A stretch of 64,000 nt of DNA from Rubrivivax gelatinosus (GCF_004340905.1 NZ_SLXD01000006.1:1-64000); one strand, 5' to 3'. Counted from the stretch's first letter, positions 34,294 to 43,053 are shown. Numbers and translations: made by a program. The notes: a model not told the origin generated them from the sequence alone.

Positions 34294-35211
34294 ATGGCCC
34301 GTATCGCTGCCGCCCCGTTCGTGCTGCCGTCCAAGCCGGCGCAGTTCGTGCAGCTCACCAAGCCGCGTGTCGTGCAGCTGGTCGTCTTCTGCGCGCTGAT
34401 CGGCATGCTGCTGGCGCAGCCCGGCTGGCCCGACCTGCCGCGTCTGCTCGCGGCGACGCTGGGCATCTGGCTCGTGGCCGGCGCGGCCGGGGCCTTCAAC
34501 TGCCTGGTCGAGCGCGAGATCGACCGGCGCATGGCCCGCACCGCCTGGCGGCCCAGCGCACGCGGCGAACTGGCCCCGGGCGAGACGCTGGTCTTCGCCG
34601 CGGCGCTGTGCACGCTGGGCTGCGCCATCCTGCTGGCCTGGGTGAACACGCTGACGGCGCTGCTGACGCTGGCCACCTTCGTCGGTTACGCGATCGTCTA
34701 CACCGTCGTGCTCAAGCCGCGCACGCCGCAGAACATCGTCATCGGCGGCGCCGCCGGCGCGATGCCGCCGGTGCTGGGCTGGGCGGCGATGACCGGCGAG
34801 GTCGGCACGCCGGCGCTCGCGCTGTTCCTCGTGATCTTCCTCTGGACGCCGCCGCACTTCTGGGCGCTGGCGCTGTACCGCGTCGAGGACTACCGCCGCG
34901 CCGGGCTGCCGATGCTGCCGGTGACGCACGGCAGCGCCTACACGCGGCTGCAGATCCTGCTCTACACGATCGCCCTGTTCGCCGCGACGCTGCTACCCTT
35001 CACGTCCCGGTCGAGCGGCGGGATCTATCTCGCAGCGGCAGTCGTCCTCGGCGCACGTTTCACCGTGCTGGCCTGGCGGCTGTGGCGCGAAGGGGGCGAC
35101 GCGCTGGCGCGGCAGACCTTCCGCTTCTCGATCTGGCACCTGTCGCTGCTCTTCGCGGCCCTGCTGATCGACCACTACCTCTGGCCATGGCTGTCTTCTC
35201 CCGTCGTCTGA
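34294..35211 (+). CDS. ctaB: protoheme IX farnesyltransferase CtaB (heme O synthase)
   Basis: UbiA-family membrane prenyltransferase that attaches farnesyl diphosphate to heme b, 305 aa. [11 protein letters not shown] at the N-terminus, the first aspartate region [32 protein letters not shown] and the [10 protein letters not shown] motif are all conserved. ATG 34294 has GAGGAG upstream. Overlaps the SCO gene by 25 bp at its 3' end. Confidence 0.96.
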   Translation: MARIAAAPFVLPSKPAQFVQLTKPRVVQLVVFCALIGMLLAQPGWPDLPRLLAATLGIWLVAGAAGAFNCLVEREIDRRMARTAWRPSARGELAPGETLVFAAALCTLGCAILLAWVNTLTALLTLATFVGYAIVYTVVLKPRTPQNIVIGGAAGAMPPVLGWAAMTGEVGTPALALFLVIFLWTPPHFWALALYRVEDYRRAGLPMLPVTHGSAYTRLQILLYTIALFAATLLPFTSRSSGGIYLAAAVVLGARFTVLAWRLWREGGDALARQTFRFSIWHLSLLFAALLIDHYLWPWLSSPVV

Positions 35212-35798
35212 TCCTTGCCGCCGCCGCGGCGCTCACGCTGGCCGCCTGCGACAGCGGCAACAGCCCGCCGCGTGCCGGCTTCGAAGGCGTCGACATCACC
35301 GGCGCCGACTACGCGCGGGAGCTGAACCTGCCCGATGCCGAAGGCCGCCAGCGCAGCCTGCAGGACTTCCGCGGCAAGGTGACGGTGGTCTTCTTCGGCT
35401 ACACGCAGTGCCCCGACGTCTGCCCGACGACGATGGTCGAGCTCGCCGAGGTCAAGCGGCAGCTCGGCGCCGACGGCGAGCGCATCCAGGGCGTGTTCGT
35501 CAGCGTCGACCCCGAGCGTGACACGCCGGAGATGCTGAAGGCCTACGTCGCCAACTTCGATCCTGGCTTCGTTGCGCTGCGCGGCACGCCGGAGCAGACC
35601 AAGGCTGCGGCCAAGCAATTCAAGGTCTTCTACAACAAGGTCGCCGGCCAGACGCCGACCAGCTACACCATCGACCACACCGCCGGCTCCTACGTCTTCG
35701 ACGCCCAGGGCCGGGTGCGGCTGTTCACGCGCTACGGCGCCGGCATCGACAAGCTCAGGCACGACCTGAAGATCCTGCTCGACGAGAAGGCGGCCTGA
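35187..35798 (+). CDS. senC: SCO1/SenC copper chaperone lipoprotein
   Basis: Delivers copper to the CuA site of subunit II and may act as a thiol reductase, 203 aa. An N-terminal lipoprotein signal ends in LTLAAC. The thioredoxin-like domain has the copper motif CPDVC after [19 protein letters not shown], and the ligand histidine in [12 protein letters not shown] 35187 lies within the last codons of ctaB, so translation is coupled. Last gene of the cox operon. Confidence 0.95.
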   Translation: MAVFSRRLILAAAAALTLAACDSGNSPPRAGFEGVDITGADYARELNLPDAEGRQRSLQDFRGKVTVVFFGYTQCPDVCPTTMVELAEVKRQLGADGERIQGVFVSVDPERDTPEMLKAYVANFDPGFVALRGTPEQTKAAAKQFKVFYNKVAGQTPTSYTIDHTAGSYVFDAQGRVRLFTRYGAGIDKLRHDLKILLDEKAA

Positions 35799-35806
35799 AA
35801 ACGACG

Positions 35807-35828
35807 CGGGCCGCCCGAAGGCGGCCCG
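35807..35828 (-). terminator. rho-independent terminator of rpoH (possibly bidirectional)
   Basis: Stem of 9 bp (CGGGCCGCC with GGCGGCCCG) with loop CGAA on the plus strand, which reads as C-UUCG-G, a very stable tetraloop, in the rpoH transcript. Reading the minus strand, the stem is followed by CGTCGTTTTC, a short T-run. It sits between the converging senC and rpoH stops. Confidence 0.8.
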
Positions 35829-35853
35829 GCGGGGGGCGGGGCGGCGGCGTGCG

Positions 35854-36774
35854 TCAGGCGGCCGCTTCGAGCGCCTTGCGCATCTTCTTCATCGCCGCGA
35901 CCTCGATCTGGCGGATGCGCTCGGCGCTGACGCCGTAGTCGGCCGCCAGCTCGTGCAGCGTCATGCCGCCGCTGGAGTCGTCGTTCACCTTGAGCCAGCG
36001 CTCCTCGACGATGCGTCGGCTGCGCTCGTCGAGCACCGACAGCGCCTGCGCGATGCCGTCGCCCGACAGCCAGTCGCGGCGGCGCGCCTCCAGCAGCCGC
36101 GTCGGCTCGCTGGCGTCGTCGGCCAGGTAGGCGATCGGCGCGAAGCTCTCTTCGCCGTCGTCGGTCTGGGGCTCCAGCGCGACGTCGCCGCCCGAGAGCC
36201 GGGTTTCCATCTCGACGACCTCGTCGGGCTTGACGTTCAGCTCCCGCGCGACGGTCTCGACCTCGGCCGGCGTCAGCGTGCTGCGGTGCAGGTCGGCGTC
36301 GGCGGCCTCGCCCTTCAGGCCCTGCTTCATCGAGCGCAGGTTGAAGAACAGCTTGCGCTGGGCCTTGGTCGTCGCGACCTTGACCATGCGCCAGTTCTTC
36401 AGGATGTACTCGTGGATCTCGGCGCGGATCCAGTGCAGCGCGTAGCTGACCAGGCGCACGCCCTGGTCGGGGTCGAAACGTTTGACGGCCTTCATCAGGC
36501 CGACGTTGCCTTCCTGGATCAGGTCGCCTTGCGGCAGGCCGTAACCCAGGTACTGGCGCGAGACCGAGACGACGAGGCGCAGGTGCGATAGCACCAGACG
36601 GCCGGCGGCTTCGAGGTCGCCGTGCTCGCGCAGGCGCTTGCCCAGCGCCGTTTCTTCCTGCGCGCTGAGCATCGGCAGGCGGTTGACGGCCGTGATGTAG
36701 GCGTCCAGGTTGCCGATCGACGGCACCAGGGCCCACGGATCGCGGACGGTCAGGGCGGTGGTGGCAGGGTTCAT
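35854..36774 (-). CDS. rpoH: RNA polymerase sigma-32 (heat shock sigma factor)
   Basis: Directs transcription of heat shock genes, 306 aa. Region 2 (SVSRQYLGYGLPQGDLIQEGN split as LPQGDLIQEG, and YALHWIRAEIHEYIL), the RpoH box QRKLFFNLR, and region 4 with ERWL and ELAADYGVSAERIRQIE are present. ATG 36774 was chosen; the open frame continues to 36825 through the leader. A perfect CIRCE operator lies 45-71 bp upstream, so HrcA should repress it. A UUCG-loop terminator follows. Confidence 0.97.
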   Translation of the reverse strand: MNPATTALTVRDPWALVPSIGNLDAYITAVNRLPMLSAQEETALGKRLREHGDLEAAGRLVLSHLRLVVSVSRQYLGYGLPQGDLIQEGNVGLMKAVKRFDPDQGVRLVSYALHWIRAEIHEYILKNWRMVKVATTKAQRKLFFNLRSMKQGLKGEAADADLHRSTLTPAEVETVARELNVKPDEVVEMETRLSGGDVALEPQTDDGEESFAPIAYLADDASEPTRLLEARRRDWLSGDGIAQALSVLDERSRRIVEERWLKVNDDSSGGMTLHELAADYGVSAERIRQIEVAAMKKMRKALEAAA

Positions 36775-36818
36775 GGTCGCTTGGGAGTCCTGGAAGCGGT
36801 CTCGAGTTCCGTGGAATA

Positions 36819-36845
36819 TTAGCACTCGCTCCGGGTGAGTGCTAA
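36819..36845. promoter_or_regulatory. CIRCE element (HrcA operator) upstream of rpoH
   Basis: Perfect match to the consensus inverted repeat: TTAGCACTC, nine spacer bases, GAGTGCTAA. It lies 45-71 bp upstream of the rpoH ATG, at promoter distance, and 254 bp from the divergent secreted-protein gene. CIRCE upstream of rpoH is established for betaproteobacteria by comparative genomics, so HrcA control of the sigma-32 gene is the natural reading. Confidence 0.97.
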
Positions 36846-37099
36846 AGACCGCTTCGGACGGAATGTGTGCGCAGGCTCACTTCCTCCCGCGGGCTTGCCA
36901 TGCCGGCTCACGCAGCAGCCCGACGGGGTGCCCGGCGGTCTGCGGCGCCGGGCGTGCGAGTCCCGGCCGCGTGCACCGGCCGGTTTCGGCGAGCCGGAGC
37001 GTGAAGGATTCACGCGCTCTCCCCCTCAACCGGGCGAGTGGGCGCACGGTGCCCCGCGGCTACGATTCCCCTGTTCACAAAAGAGAAATAAAGATACGC
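36846..37099. other. non-coding leader between CIRCE and the secreted-protein gene
   Basis: No gene with family similarity is seen here. An open frame on the plus strand is a low-quality upstream extension of the next gene. The last 30 bases (AAAAGAGAAATAAAGATA) form an AT/purine-rich stretch that probably holds the ribosome binding region for ATG 37100. No promoter or clear operator was recognised. Confidence 0.5.
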
Positions 37100-38386
37100 A
37101 TGAAACGCGCCGTGCGCTTGATCACCGAAGCGTCGCTCGTGCTGCCGCTGCTGGCGGCACTGCTCCCGAGCCACGCACAGACGCTCTTGCCGGAGGTGCT
37201 GGTCACCAAGGCGGCGATTCCGGACTTCGAGTTCGACTGGGGCCGCAACGGCAGCCTGTGCACCAGCTGCAACTACGGCGACGGCAACGCGCGTTTCGTG
37301 TTCTCGGACCCCGCGAACAAGCTCTGGCTGGGCTACGTCGACCACCAGACCGGCGCCTTCTATCCCGCCGACGGCCACGGCGTGCTGCTGGACACCGGCG
37401 CTTCGGCGGCCACCGACTTCGGCAACGGCCCCGAGTGGATCGTCACGCCCGAGGGCTCGGGCGTGATGTACACCAAGTACGACATGAGCAAGCCGAAGAA
37501 GGCGGCCAACGCCGGCATCGCGATGGCCAGGCAGGTCAACGGCGCCTGGTCCGCGGGCTGGCTGCCCAACCCGATGCAGCGCCAGTCGCCCGACGGCACG
37601 AAGAACTTCGACGACGGCGACGTGCGCTTCAGCTACTTCGACCAGCGCACCAACCTCGTCTACTGGCGCTCGCTGCTGACGCCCGACGTCGAACGCTCCC
37701 TGCCGATCAGCGACGGCCGCAAGGGCATCGCCCGGCGCTGGGTGGCGGGCACCCGCAAGGTGATCTACGCTACCCAGGCCAAGGGCAGCGACGGCGTGCT
37801 GCGCGACCAGGTCTTCCTCTACGACACCGACACCGCAAAGAAGGAGCAGCTGACCTTCGAGCCGAGCTCCAAGCTCGGCGCGTTCATGTGGCGTGCGCCC
37901 GAGTTCGGCAACGACTGGGTGTTCTTCACCGTCGCCGACCGCACCAAGCTGCTCGTCTACCGCAAGCTGGCCGACGCCAAGGGGGTGCAGCGCTGGACGG
38001 TCATCAAGACCGTCAACACGCCCGCCCAGGTGCCCTACATCTGGTCGCCGGAGCAGTTCACGCACAACGGCAAGTCCTACGTGTTCTTCCAGCTCAGCTC
38101 GAGTTCGGTGTTCAACGACACCTCGGTACCCAACCAGCTGGCGATCACCGGCATCGACCCGCTGCGGGCGAACTTCCGCATGCTGACGAACGACCCGGCG
38201 ACACCGCGTGTGCGCATCGACCCGGAGTACTACATCACGGCGCGGGGCCCGTACATCTATTACACGCGCATCATCCCGTCCAACGCGACCCGACCGCCGG
38301 CGAACGACGGCGTCTGGCGCGTGGACACCGGCCTCGGGCCGCCGCTGGTGAGCAAGAGCGCGGCGATGCCCTCGTCGGGGTCCTGA
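37100..38386 (+). CDS. secreted protein of unknown function, probable beta-propeller
   Basis: 428 aa with a Sec signal peptide (basic start MKRAVRL, hydrophobic core SLVLPLLAALLPS, cleavage after SHA). The mature part has repeated strand-turn units such as NKLWLGYVDHQTGAFYP, GVMYTKYDMSKP and VYWRSLLTPDVERSLP, and PYIWSPEQFTHNGKSYVFF, which look like blades of a TolB/WD-like propeller. A Cys-Thr-Ser-Cys pair sits near the mature N-terminus (LCTSCNYGDGN); it lacks the His of a heme motif. I do not recognise a named family. Isolated between rpoH (divergent) and the cupin gene (convergent). Confidence 0.8.
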   Translation: MKRAVRLITEASLVLPLLAALLPSHAQTLLPEVLVTKAAIPDFEFDWGRNGSLCTSCNYGDGNARFVFSDPANKLWLGYVDHQTGAFYPADGHGVLLDTGASAATDFGNGPEWIVTPEGSGVMYTKYDMSKPKKAANAGIAMARQVNGAWSAGWLPNPMQRQSPDGTKNFDDGDVRFSYFDQRTNLVYWRSLLTPDVERSLPISDGRKGIARRWVAGTRKVIYATQAKGSDGVLRDQVFLYDTDTAKKEQLTFEPSSKLGAFMWRAPEFGNDWVFFTVADRTKLLVYRKLADAKGVQRWTVIKTVNTPAQVPYIWSPEQFTHNGKSYVFFQLSSSSVFNDTSVPNQLAITGIDPLRANFRMLTNDPATPRVRIDPEYYITARGPYIYYTRIIPSNATRPPANDGVWRVDTGLGPPLVSKSAAMPSSGS

Positions 38387-38429
38387 CCCGGCGGCGGCGA
38401 CCGCGCTTCGGTGAGCCGGCCGCCAGGCC

Positions 38430-39086
38430 TCAGGTGCCGTGCGGCAGGGCGCGCCAGGTCGGCGGCGCCCCGGCCTCGTCCGGCCGCGGGCCGTGCCGGC
38501 GAGACCAGAGGTTCGGAATCCAGGAGTTGGCGTAGCTGAACACGTGGGCGTGGGCTTCGCCGTGTTCGTCGAAGCCGAGCGACTGCAGCCCGGCGAGCAC
38601 GCCGCCATAGACGTGGATCCCGACACCCGGCGCGTCGGCGTGCGGGTTGTCGATCTGGAACATCGGCATGCGCCCGGGTTCGGGCGGCAGCACCTCGCCC
38701 GGACGCAGGCGCAGCACCTCGTCGGCCGCGGCGGGGCGGCCGTCGGGCGCACGGTCGTGCAGCCGCAGCCGGTGTTCGCCGCGCAGCATGCCGAACACGC
38801 TCCAGACCCCCGTGTCGTGCACCGGCGACCGGAAGCCGGGCGCCGTGACGTAGCTGACCACCGAAAAACGGTCCACCGGGTCGGCGTAGAGCAGGTAGGT
38901 GCTGCAGCCCTGGCGCGGCCGGGCCAGTTCGGCAGGCAGCCAGTCGTCCTGGGCGAGCAGCGTGCGCAACTGCCAGGCCAGCAGCTGCAACGGGGGCTCG
39001 GTGGCGCCGCAGGCGTTGACGGCGAGGCTGGCGGCCTGCACGAAGCGGCGAAGAGGTTCGAGGCTCAAGACGGCGGTCCCTTGCAT
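38430..39086 (-). CDS. cysteine dioxygenase-like cupin protein with incomplete metal site
   Basis: 218-aa single cupin of the cysteine/thiol dioxygenase type. The first cupin motif reads SPVHDTGVWSVFGMLRGE: His90 is present but the second ligand of HxH is Thr92. The third ligand and adjacent Tyr are kept (His158, Tyr160 in GIHVYGG). Real CDO-type enzymes use a three-His site, so this is either a two-His variant or non-catalytic. Divergent from a GbsR/MarR-type regulator with palindromic operators in the gap; the regulator probably controls it. Confidence 0.8.
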   Translation of the reverse strand: MQGTAVLSLEPLRRFVQAASLAVNACGATEPPLQLLAWQLRTLLAQDDWLPAELARPRQGCSTYLLYADPVDRFSVVSYVTAPGFRSPVHDTGVWSVFGMLRGEHRLRLHDRAPDGRPAAADEVLRLRPGEVLPPEPGRMPMFQIDNPHADAPGVGIHVYGGVLAGLQSLGFDEHGEAHAHVFSYANSWIPNLWSRRHGPRPDEAGAPPTWRALPHGT

Positions 39087-39153
39087 CCGACCCGGCCCGC
39101 GGCGGAGCCGCTGGTGCCCGAACGTCCGAGATGCGAAGCGGATCGTTCAGACA

Positions 39154-39171
39154 GTTCAGTCTAGACTGAAC
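39154..39171. promoter_or_regulatory. 18-bp perfect palindrome, probable operator of the adjacent regulator
   Basis: GTTCAGTCTAGACTGAAC is a perfect palindrome 68 bp upstream of the cupin ATG and 164 bp upstream of the regulator ATG. A dimeric winged-helix regulator would bind such a site. A degenerate second copy, centred 108 bp away, lies nearer to the regulator gene. Confidence 0.75.
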
Positions 39172-39261
39172 ATTGGTGATCCACAAGCCGAAGGCCACGG
39201 TGCGCGTGCGGGCCGCGTGTGCCGGCGAGGCTGCGCCAGCGCGGCGTTGTGACGGCCTGCT

Positions 39262-39279
39262 CTTCGTTCTAGACTGATT
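39262..39279. promoter_or_regulatory. degenerate second operator copy
   Basis: CTTCGTTCTAGACTGATT matches the upstream perfect palindrome at 13 of 18 positions, with an intact right half (TCTAGACTGA). Centre-to-centre distance is 108 bp, about ten helical turns, so looping between the two sites is possible. Confidence 0.55.
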
Positions 39280-39334
39280 TCGTGATCGTGGCCGTGCGTT
39301 GCACGCCGTCACGCCAACCGGCTCACCGAATCCC

Positions 39335-39790
39335 ATGCCCGAAAACGACGCGGCCGTCGAGCGCTTCATCGAGACCCACGGCCTGCTGGCGGAGGCCGAC
39401 GGCATGCCCCCGATCCTCGGCCGCATGGCGGCCATCTTCATGCTCGAGCCGGGGCCGTTCAGCTTCTCGGAGATCGGCGAGCGCATGCAGATCAGCCGCG
39501 GCAGCGTGAGCACGATGACACGCCTGCTCGAGAACCTGGGTGTGCTCGAACGCATCACGCGCCCGGGCGATCGGCAGACCTATTTCCGCCTCGCCGAGAA
39601 CCCGGTGCAGGTCTTCACGCAGCGTCGCATCGCGCGCCAGCAGCGCTGCGTCGAGGCCATCGACGACCTGCTCGGCAAGGCGGCACTCGATCTCGAGGCC
39701 CGCGCGCGCCTGGCCGAGATCCGCCGCCACCACGCCGAGATGCTGGCGGCAAGCCAGGCCTCGCTCGACCGGCACCGGCCCACGACGTAG
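39335..39790 (+). CDS. GbsR/MarR-type winged-helix transcriptional regulator
   Basis: 151-aa DNA-binding regulator. The helix-turn-helix is FSFSEIGERMQISRGSVSTM with the following wing residues ERITRPGDRQTYFRL; a C-terminal helical region (residues 85-150) would form the dimer. The pattern (RGSVSTMTRLLENLGV) fits the GbsR subgroup of MarR. ATG 39335 was preferred over GTG 39299. The inducer is unknown. Likely autoregulated through the two operators upstream. Convergent with the histidine kinase gene after 9 bp. Confidence 0.88.
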   Translation: MPENDAAVERFIETHGLLAEADGMPPILGRMAAIFMLEPGPFSFSEIGERMQISRGSVSTMTRLLENLGVLERITRPGDRQTYFRLAENPVQVFTQRRIARQQRCVEAIDDLLGKAALDLEARARLAEIRRHHAEMLAASQASLDRHRPTT

Positions 39791-39799
39791 CCGGCGGTG

Positions 39800-42700
39800 T
39801 CAGAGCAGGCCCCAGCGCGTCTCGTGCGCGGCCAGGGCCTCGTCGACGGTGCGCAGGAAGCGGCGCACATCCAGCGGCTTGGTCACGTAGTGCGCCGCCC
39901 CCAGCGTCAGCGCCTCCTGCATGCGTGCGGTCGTCGCATCGGCGCTGACGACGATGACCGGGATGTCGGCGACGTCGCGGTCCTGCTTCAGGTGGCGCAG
40001 CAGCTCCAGCCCGCTGATGTCGGGCAGGTGCATGTCCAGCAGGATCAGGTGCGGGCGGTGCTGGCGCACCGCGGCCAGGCCGTCCAGCCCCATCATCGAG
40101 ACCTCCAGCGCGATCTGCGGGCGCTGGGCGAGCACGCCGCGCATGACCTCGATGTTGGTCTCGTTGTCCTCGATGTAGTGCACGCGCCGCTTGGCGTAGG
40201 GCTCCAGCGGCGAACTGATCGTCGACGGCGGCGCGCCGGCCACGAGCTCGGCACGCGGCAGCGTCAGCGTGAACACCGAGCCGCGGCCGACGCTGCTTTC
40301 GCCCTCCAGCGTGCCGCCCATCAGCTCGGCCAGCCGGCGGCTGATGACCAGGCCGATGCCGGTGCCCTCGATGCCGCTCTGCTCGCGCCCCAGGCGGTTG
40401 TAGGGCTGGAACAGCCCCGCCACCTGCTCGGGCGTCATGCCCAGGCCGGTGTCGCGCACGCGCAGCTGCACGCGCTGCACGTCGGCTGCCGCCGACTCGA
40501 CGACGACGGTGCCGCCGGGCCGGTTGTACTTGACGGCGTTGGACAGCAGGTTGGTCAGCACCTGCTTGAGCCGCGTGTCGTCGGCCAGCACCGCCAGCGC
40601 CTCGGGCGCGAGGTCGGCGTCGACCGTCACGCCCATGCGCTCGGCGGCGGAGGCGATCATCTCGATGCTCGCGCCGACCGCGGAACGCAGGTCCAGCGGG
40701 CGCAGGTCCAGCTGCACCGAACCGGTCTCCAGCCGCGCCAGGTCCAGCGTGTCGTTGATCATCGCCAGCAGGTGCCAGCCGGCGCGCAGCATCTGCGTCG
40801 ACCATTCGCGCTGGTGCGGGGCCAGCGGCGGGGCGCGGTCCAGGCCCAGCAGCTGGGCGAAGCCGATCATCGCGTTCAGCGGCGTGCGCAGCTCGTGGCT
40901 CATGCGCGAGAGGAACTCGGTCTTGGCGCGGTTGGCGGCCTCGGCACGGTGCAGCGCACGTTCGGACTCCTCGAGCCGGCGGTGCTCGGTGATGTCCTCG
41001 GCAACACCGGCCAGGCGCCAGGGCAGGCCGGCGGCGTCGCGCAGCAGCGTGAACAGCGTGCGGGCGTGCAGCACCGCACCGTCCGCGCGCTGCAGCCGGG
41101 TCTGGCGGCGCACGGTGCTGGCCCGGCCGCTGCGCAGTTCCTCCAGCGCCTGGCGGTCGGCCTCGCGCTCGTCGGGGTGCGAGATGTCGTCCAGCGAGCA
41201 GCGCACCAGATCCTCGGCGCTGCGGCCGAGCATCGTGCACAGGCAGGGGTTGGTGTCGACGAGGCGGCCGTCGAGGTCGGCGAACATGACGCCGATCGGC
41301 ACGTTGTCCAGGATGCCGCGCAGCCGGTCCTGCACCTCGCGCATCTCCTCCTCGGCGCGGCGGCGTTCGCTGATCTCGCGCCGCAGCTCGGCAGTGCGCT
41401 CCTCGACTGCCAGGCCGATGCGGTGGGCGCGCCCGGTGACGGTGAGCAGCAGCGCGCCCAGCACCGCGGCGGCGGCCAGGCCGGCCACCGAGAACACCCA
41501 GGCGTTGGTCTGCTGGCGTTCGCGCTCCCAGGCCGCCGTCGACGACACGCGCAGCTCCAGCGTGCGCGTGGCCAGCGCGATGCGGTGCAGCGCCACCCGT
41601 CGCCCGGCACGTTCGTTCTCGCAGCCGGCCGGCCCGGCCAGGCGCGGGCGCTCGACACCCGCTTCGGTGTCGACCAGGCACCAGCGCAGCCCGTGGGCGT
41701 TGTTGCCCGGCAGTCCGGCGAGCAGGCGCTCGGCGCGCACCGTGACGAAGAGCACGCCGCTGAAGCGCTGCAGGCGGCCGGCGGCGTCGTCCGGTTTGGC
41801 GCCGTCGTACAGCGGGTAGTAGAGGACGAAGCCGGTCTCGTCGTCCTGCGGGTCGGACTGCGACAGCCGGAACGCGGCGGAGGCGGCCGGTTCGCCGCTG
41901 CCGCGTGCCATGTCCAGCGCGGCGCGTGCGGCGGCGACCGTCGTCACGTCCACGCCCAGGGCGCGCTGGTTGGGTTCGCGCGGTGCGATCAGGTCGATGA
42001 TGACGGCGTCGCCCGCGCCGCCGGGGCCGCGTGTGTAGACGGTGAACCCGGCCTCGCCGGTGTCGCGCAGCCGGGCCTGGAATGCGGCGATGCCGGCGCG
42101 CTCGACGCGGCTCGCATGGCCCACCGCACGCAGCTGCAGCGGCTGCGACAGCCACCAGCGGGCGGCGTCGTCCAGGGCCTCGGCGTTCATGCCGCCGGCG
42201 GCGCGGTAGGCGCCGGCCAGGGCCTGCAGCGCCTGCATCGGTTCGTGCAGCAGGCGGTCGGCGTCGGCGGCCAGCGAGGCGGCGTCGCTGCGGAAGGCGG
42301 TTTCGAGTCGGTCGCGGTCCCAGCGGCCGACGGCCAGCGTCGCGCCCGACAGCAGCAGCGTCGTGAGCAGCAGAGGGGCGGCCACCGTGCGGCGGCGCGG
42401 CTGCCAGGCTTCGGACGGGCGGCCGACCAGCGTCAACGCCAGCGGGGCGCCGATCATCACCCCGAGCGCGTCGCCGACCCACCAGGTCAGCGCGGTCAGC
42501 GCGATCTGGGACTCGCCGATCGCGCCGGTGGCCCACAGCGCGACCGTCGCCACCAGCGGGTTGACCAGACAGGCGACGATGCCGCCCCAGACGCCGGTGG
42601 CGGTGATGTCGCGTGCGCTGTCCAGCACCAGCGGTTGCGGCACGAGCCGGCGCACCAGCGCCGCGCCCAGCCCGGCCTGCAGCATCGCGCCCAGGCCGAT

Positions 42701-43000
42701 GGCCAGCGGCGCGAGCGGCGCGGCGACGTCGGTCTGCCCACGCGCCGCGCCGAGCACGAGATTGACGAGGAAGCTGCCGGTGAAGACCCCCGGCAGCGCC
42801 GCGCGCCCGTAGACCAGCACCGCGACCAGCGCTATGCCCGAAGGCGGGTACAGCGGCGAGGCGTAGCCCGGTGGCACCGCCAGCAGCAGGGCGAGCCAGC
42901 CGACGGCCGCGTAGCACAGCGCGGTCGCGGTGGCGACCCGCCAGGCTGGCGGCCTGGCGACGGCGGGCGGAGCGTCGGCGTTCGGGCGCACGGGGGGCAC
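39800..43000 (-). CDS. MASE1-CHASE-PAS hybrid sensor histidine kinase
   Basis: Membrane-bound hybrid kinase, 1066 aa. Order: an N-terminal MASE1 sensor of about eight helices (20-220), a periplasmic CHASE domain (about 240-440, with LYYPLYDG and FVTVRAERLLAGL), one more helix (near 485-505), a PAS domain (about 545-665), a HisKA domain with phospho-His702 in MSHELRTPLN, a HATPase domain (LLSNAVKYN, DTGLGM, GTGIGLVIS) and a receiver with Asp989 in LLLDMHLPDISG. GTG 43000 start. No cognate response regulator adjoins; phosphorelay partners are unknown. MASE1 often senses small aromatic or redox-related cues, but no ligand can be named. Confidence 0.93.
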   Translation of the reverse strand: MPPVRPNADAPPAVARPPAWRVATATALCYAAVGWLALLLAVPPGYASPLYPPSGIALVAVLVYGRAALPGVFTGSFLVNLVLGAARGQTDVAAPLAPLAIGLGAMLQAGLGAALVRRLVPQPLVLDSARDITATGVWGGIVACLVNPLVATVALWATGAIGESQIALTALTWWVGDALGVMIGAPLALTLVGRPSEAWQPRRRTVAAPLLLTTLLLSGATLAVGRWDRDRLETAFRSDAASLAADADRLLHEPMQALQALAGAYRAAGGMNAEALDDAARWWLSQPLQLRAVGHASRVERAGIAAFQARLRDTGEAGFTVYTRGPGGAGDAVIIDLIAPREPNQRALGVDVTTVAAARAALDMARGSGEPAASAAFRLSQSDPQDDETGFVLYYPLYDGAKPDDAAGRLQRFSGVLFVTVRAERLLAGLPGNNAHGLRWCLVDTEAGVERPRLAGPAGCENERAGRRVALHRIALATRTLELRVSSTAAWERERQQTNAWVFSVAGLAAAAVLGALLLTVTGRAHRIGLAVEERTAELRREISERRRAEEEMREVQDRLRGILDNVPIGVMFADLDGRLVDTNPCLCTMLGRSAEDLVRCSLDDISHPDEREADRQALEELRSGRASTVRRQTRLQRADGAVLHARTLFTLLRDAAGLPWRLAGVAEDITEHRRLEESERALHRAEAANRAKTEFLSRMSHELRTPLNAMIGFAQLLGLDRAPPLAPHQREWSTQMLRAGWHLLAMINDTLDLARLETGSVQLDLRPLDLRSAVGASIEMIASAAERMGVTVDADLAPEALAVLADDTRLKQVLTNLLSNAVKYNRPGGTVVVESAAADVQRVQLRVRDTGLGMTPEQVAGLFQPYNRLGREQSGIEGTGIGLVISRRLAELMGGTLEGESSVGRGSVFTLTLPRAELVAGAPPSTISSPLEPYAKRRVHYIEDNETNIEVMRGVLAQRPQIALEVSMMGLDGLAAVRQHRPHLILLDMHLPDISGLELLRHLKQDRDVADIPVIVVSADATTARMQEALTLGAAHYVTKPLDVRRFLRTVDEALAAHETRWGLL

Positions 43001-43053
43001 TCTACCGCCGCCCGGCGCCGCGTGCCGCGACGCTCAGGAAATGGTCGTGGGGA

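Noticed and set aside
36839-37099. Upstream in-frame extension of the secreted protein, beginning in the right arm of CIRCE
   Set aside because: The extension has no signal-like features, whereas ATG 37100 begins a textbook signal peptide.
37240-37280. CTSC pair of the secreted protein as a heme c site
   Set aside because: The residue after the second Cys is Asn, not the His needed for CxxCH.
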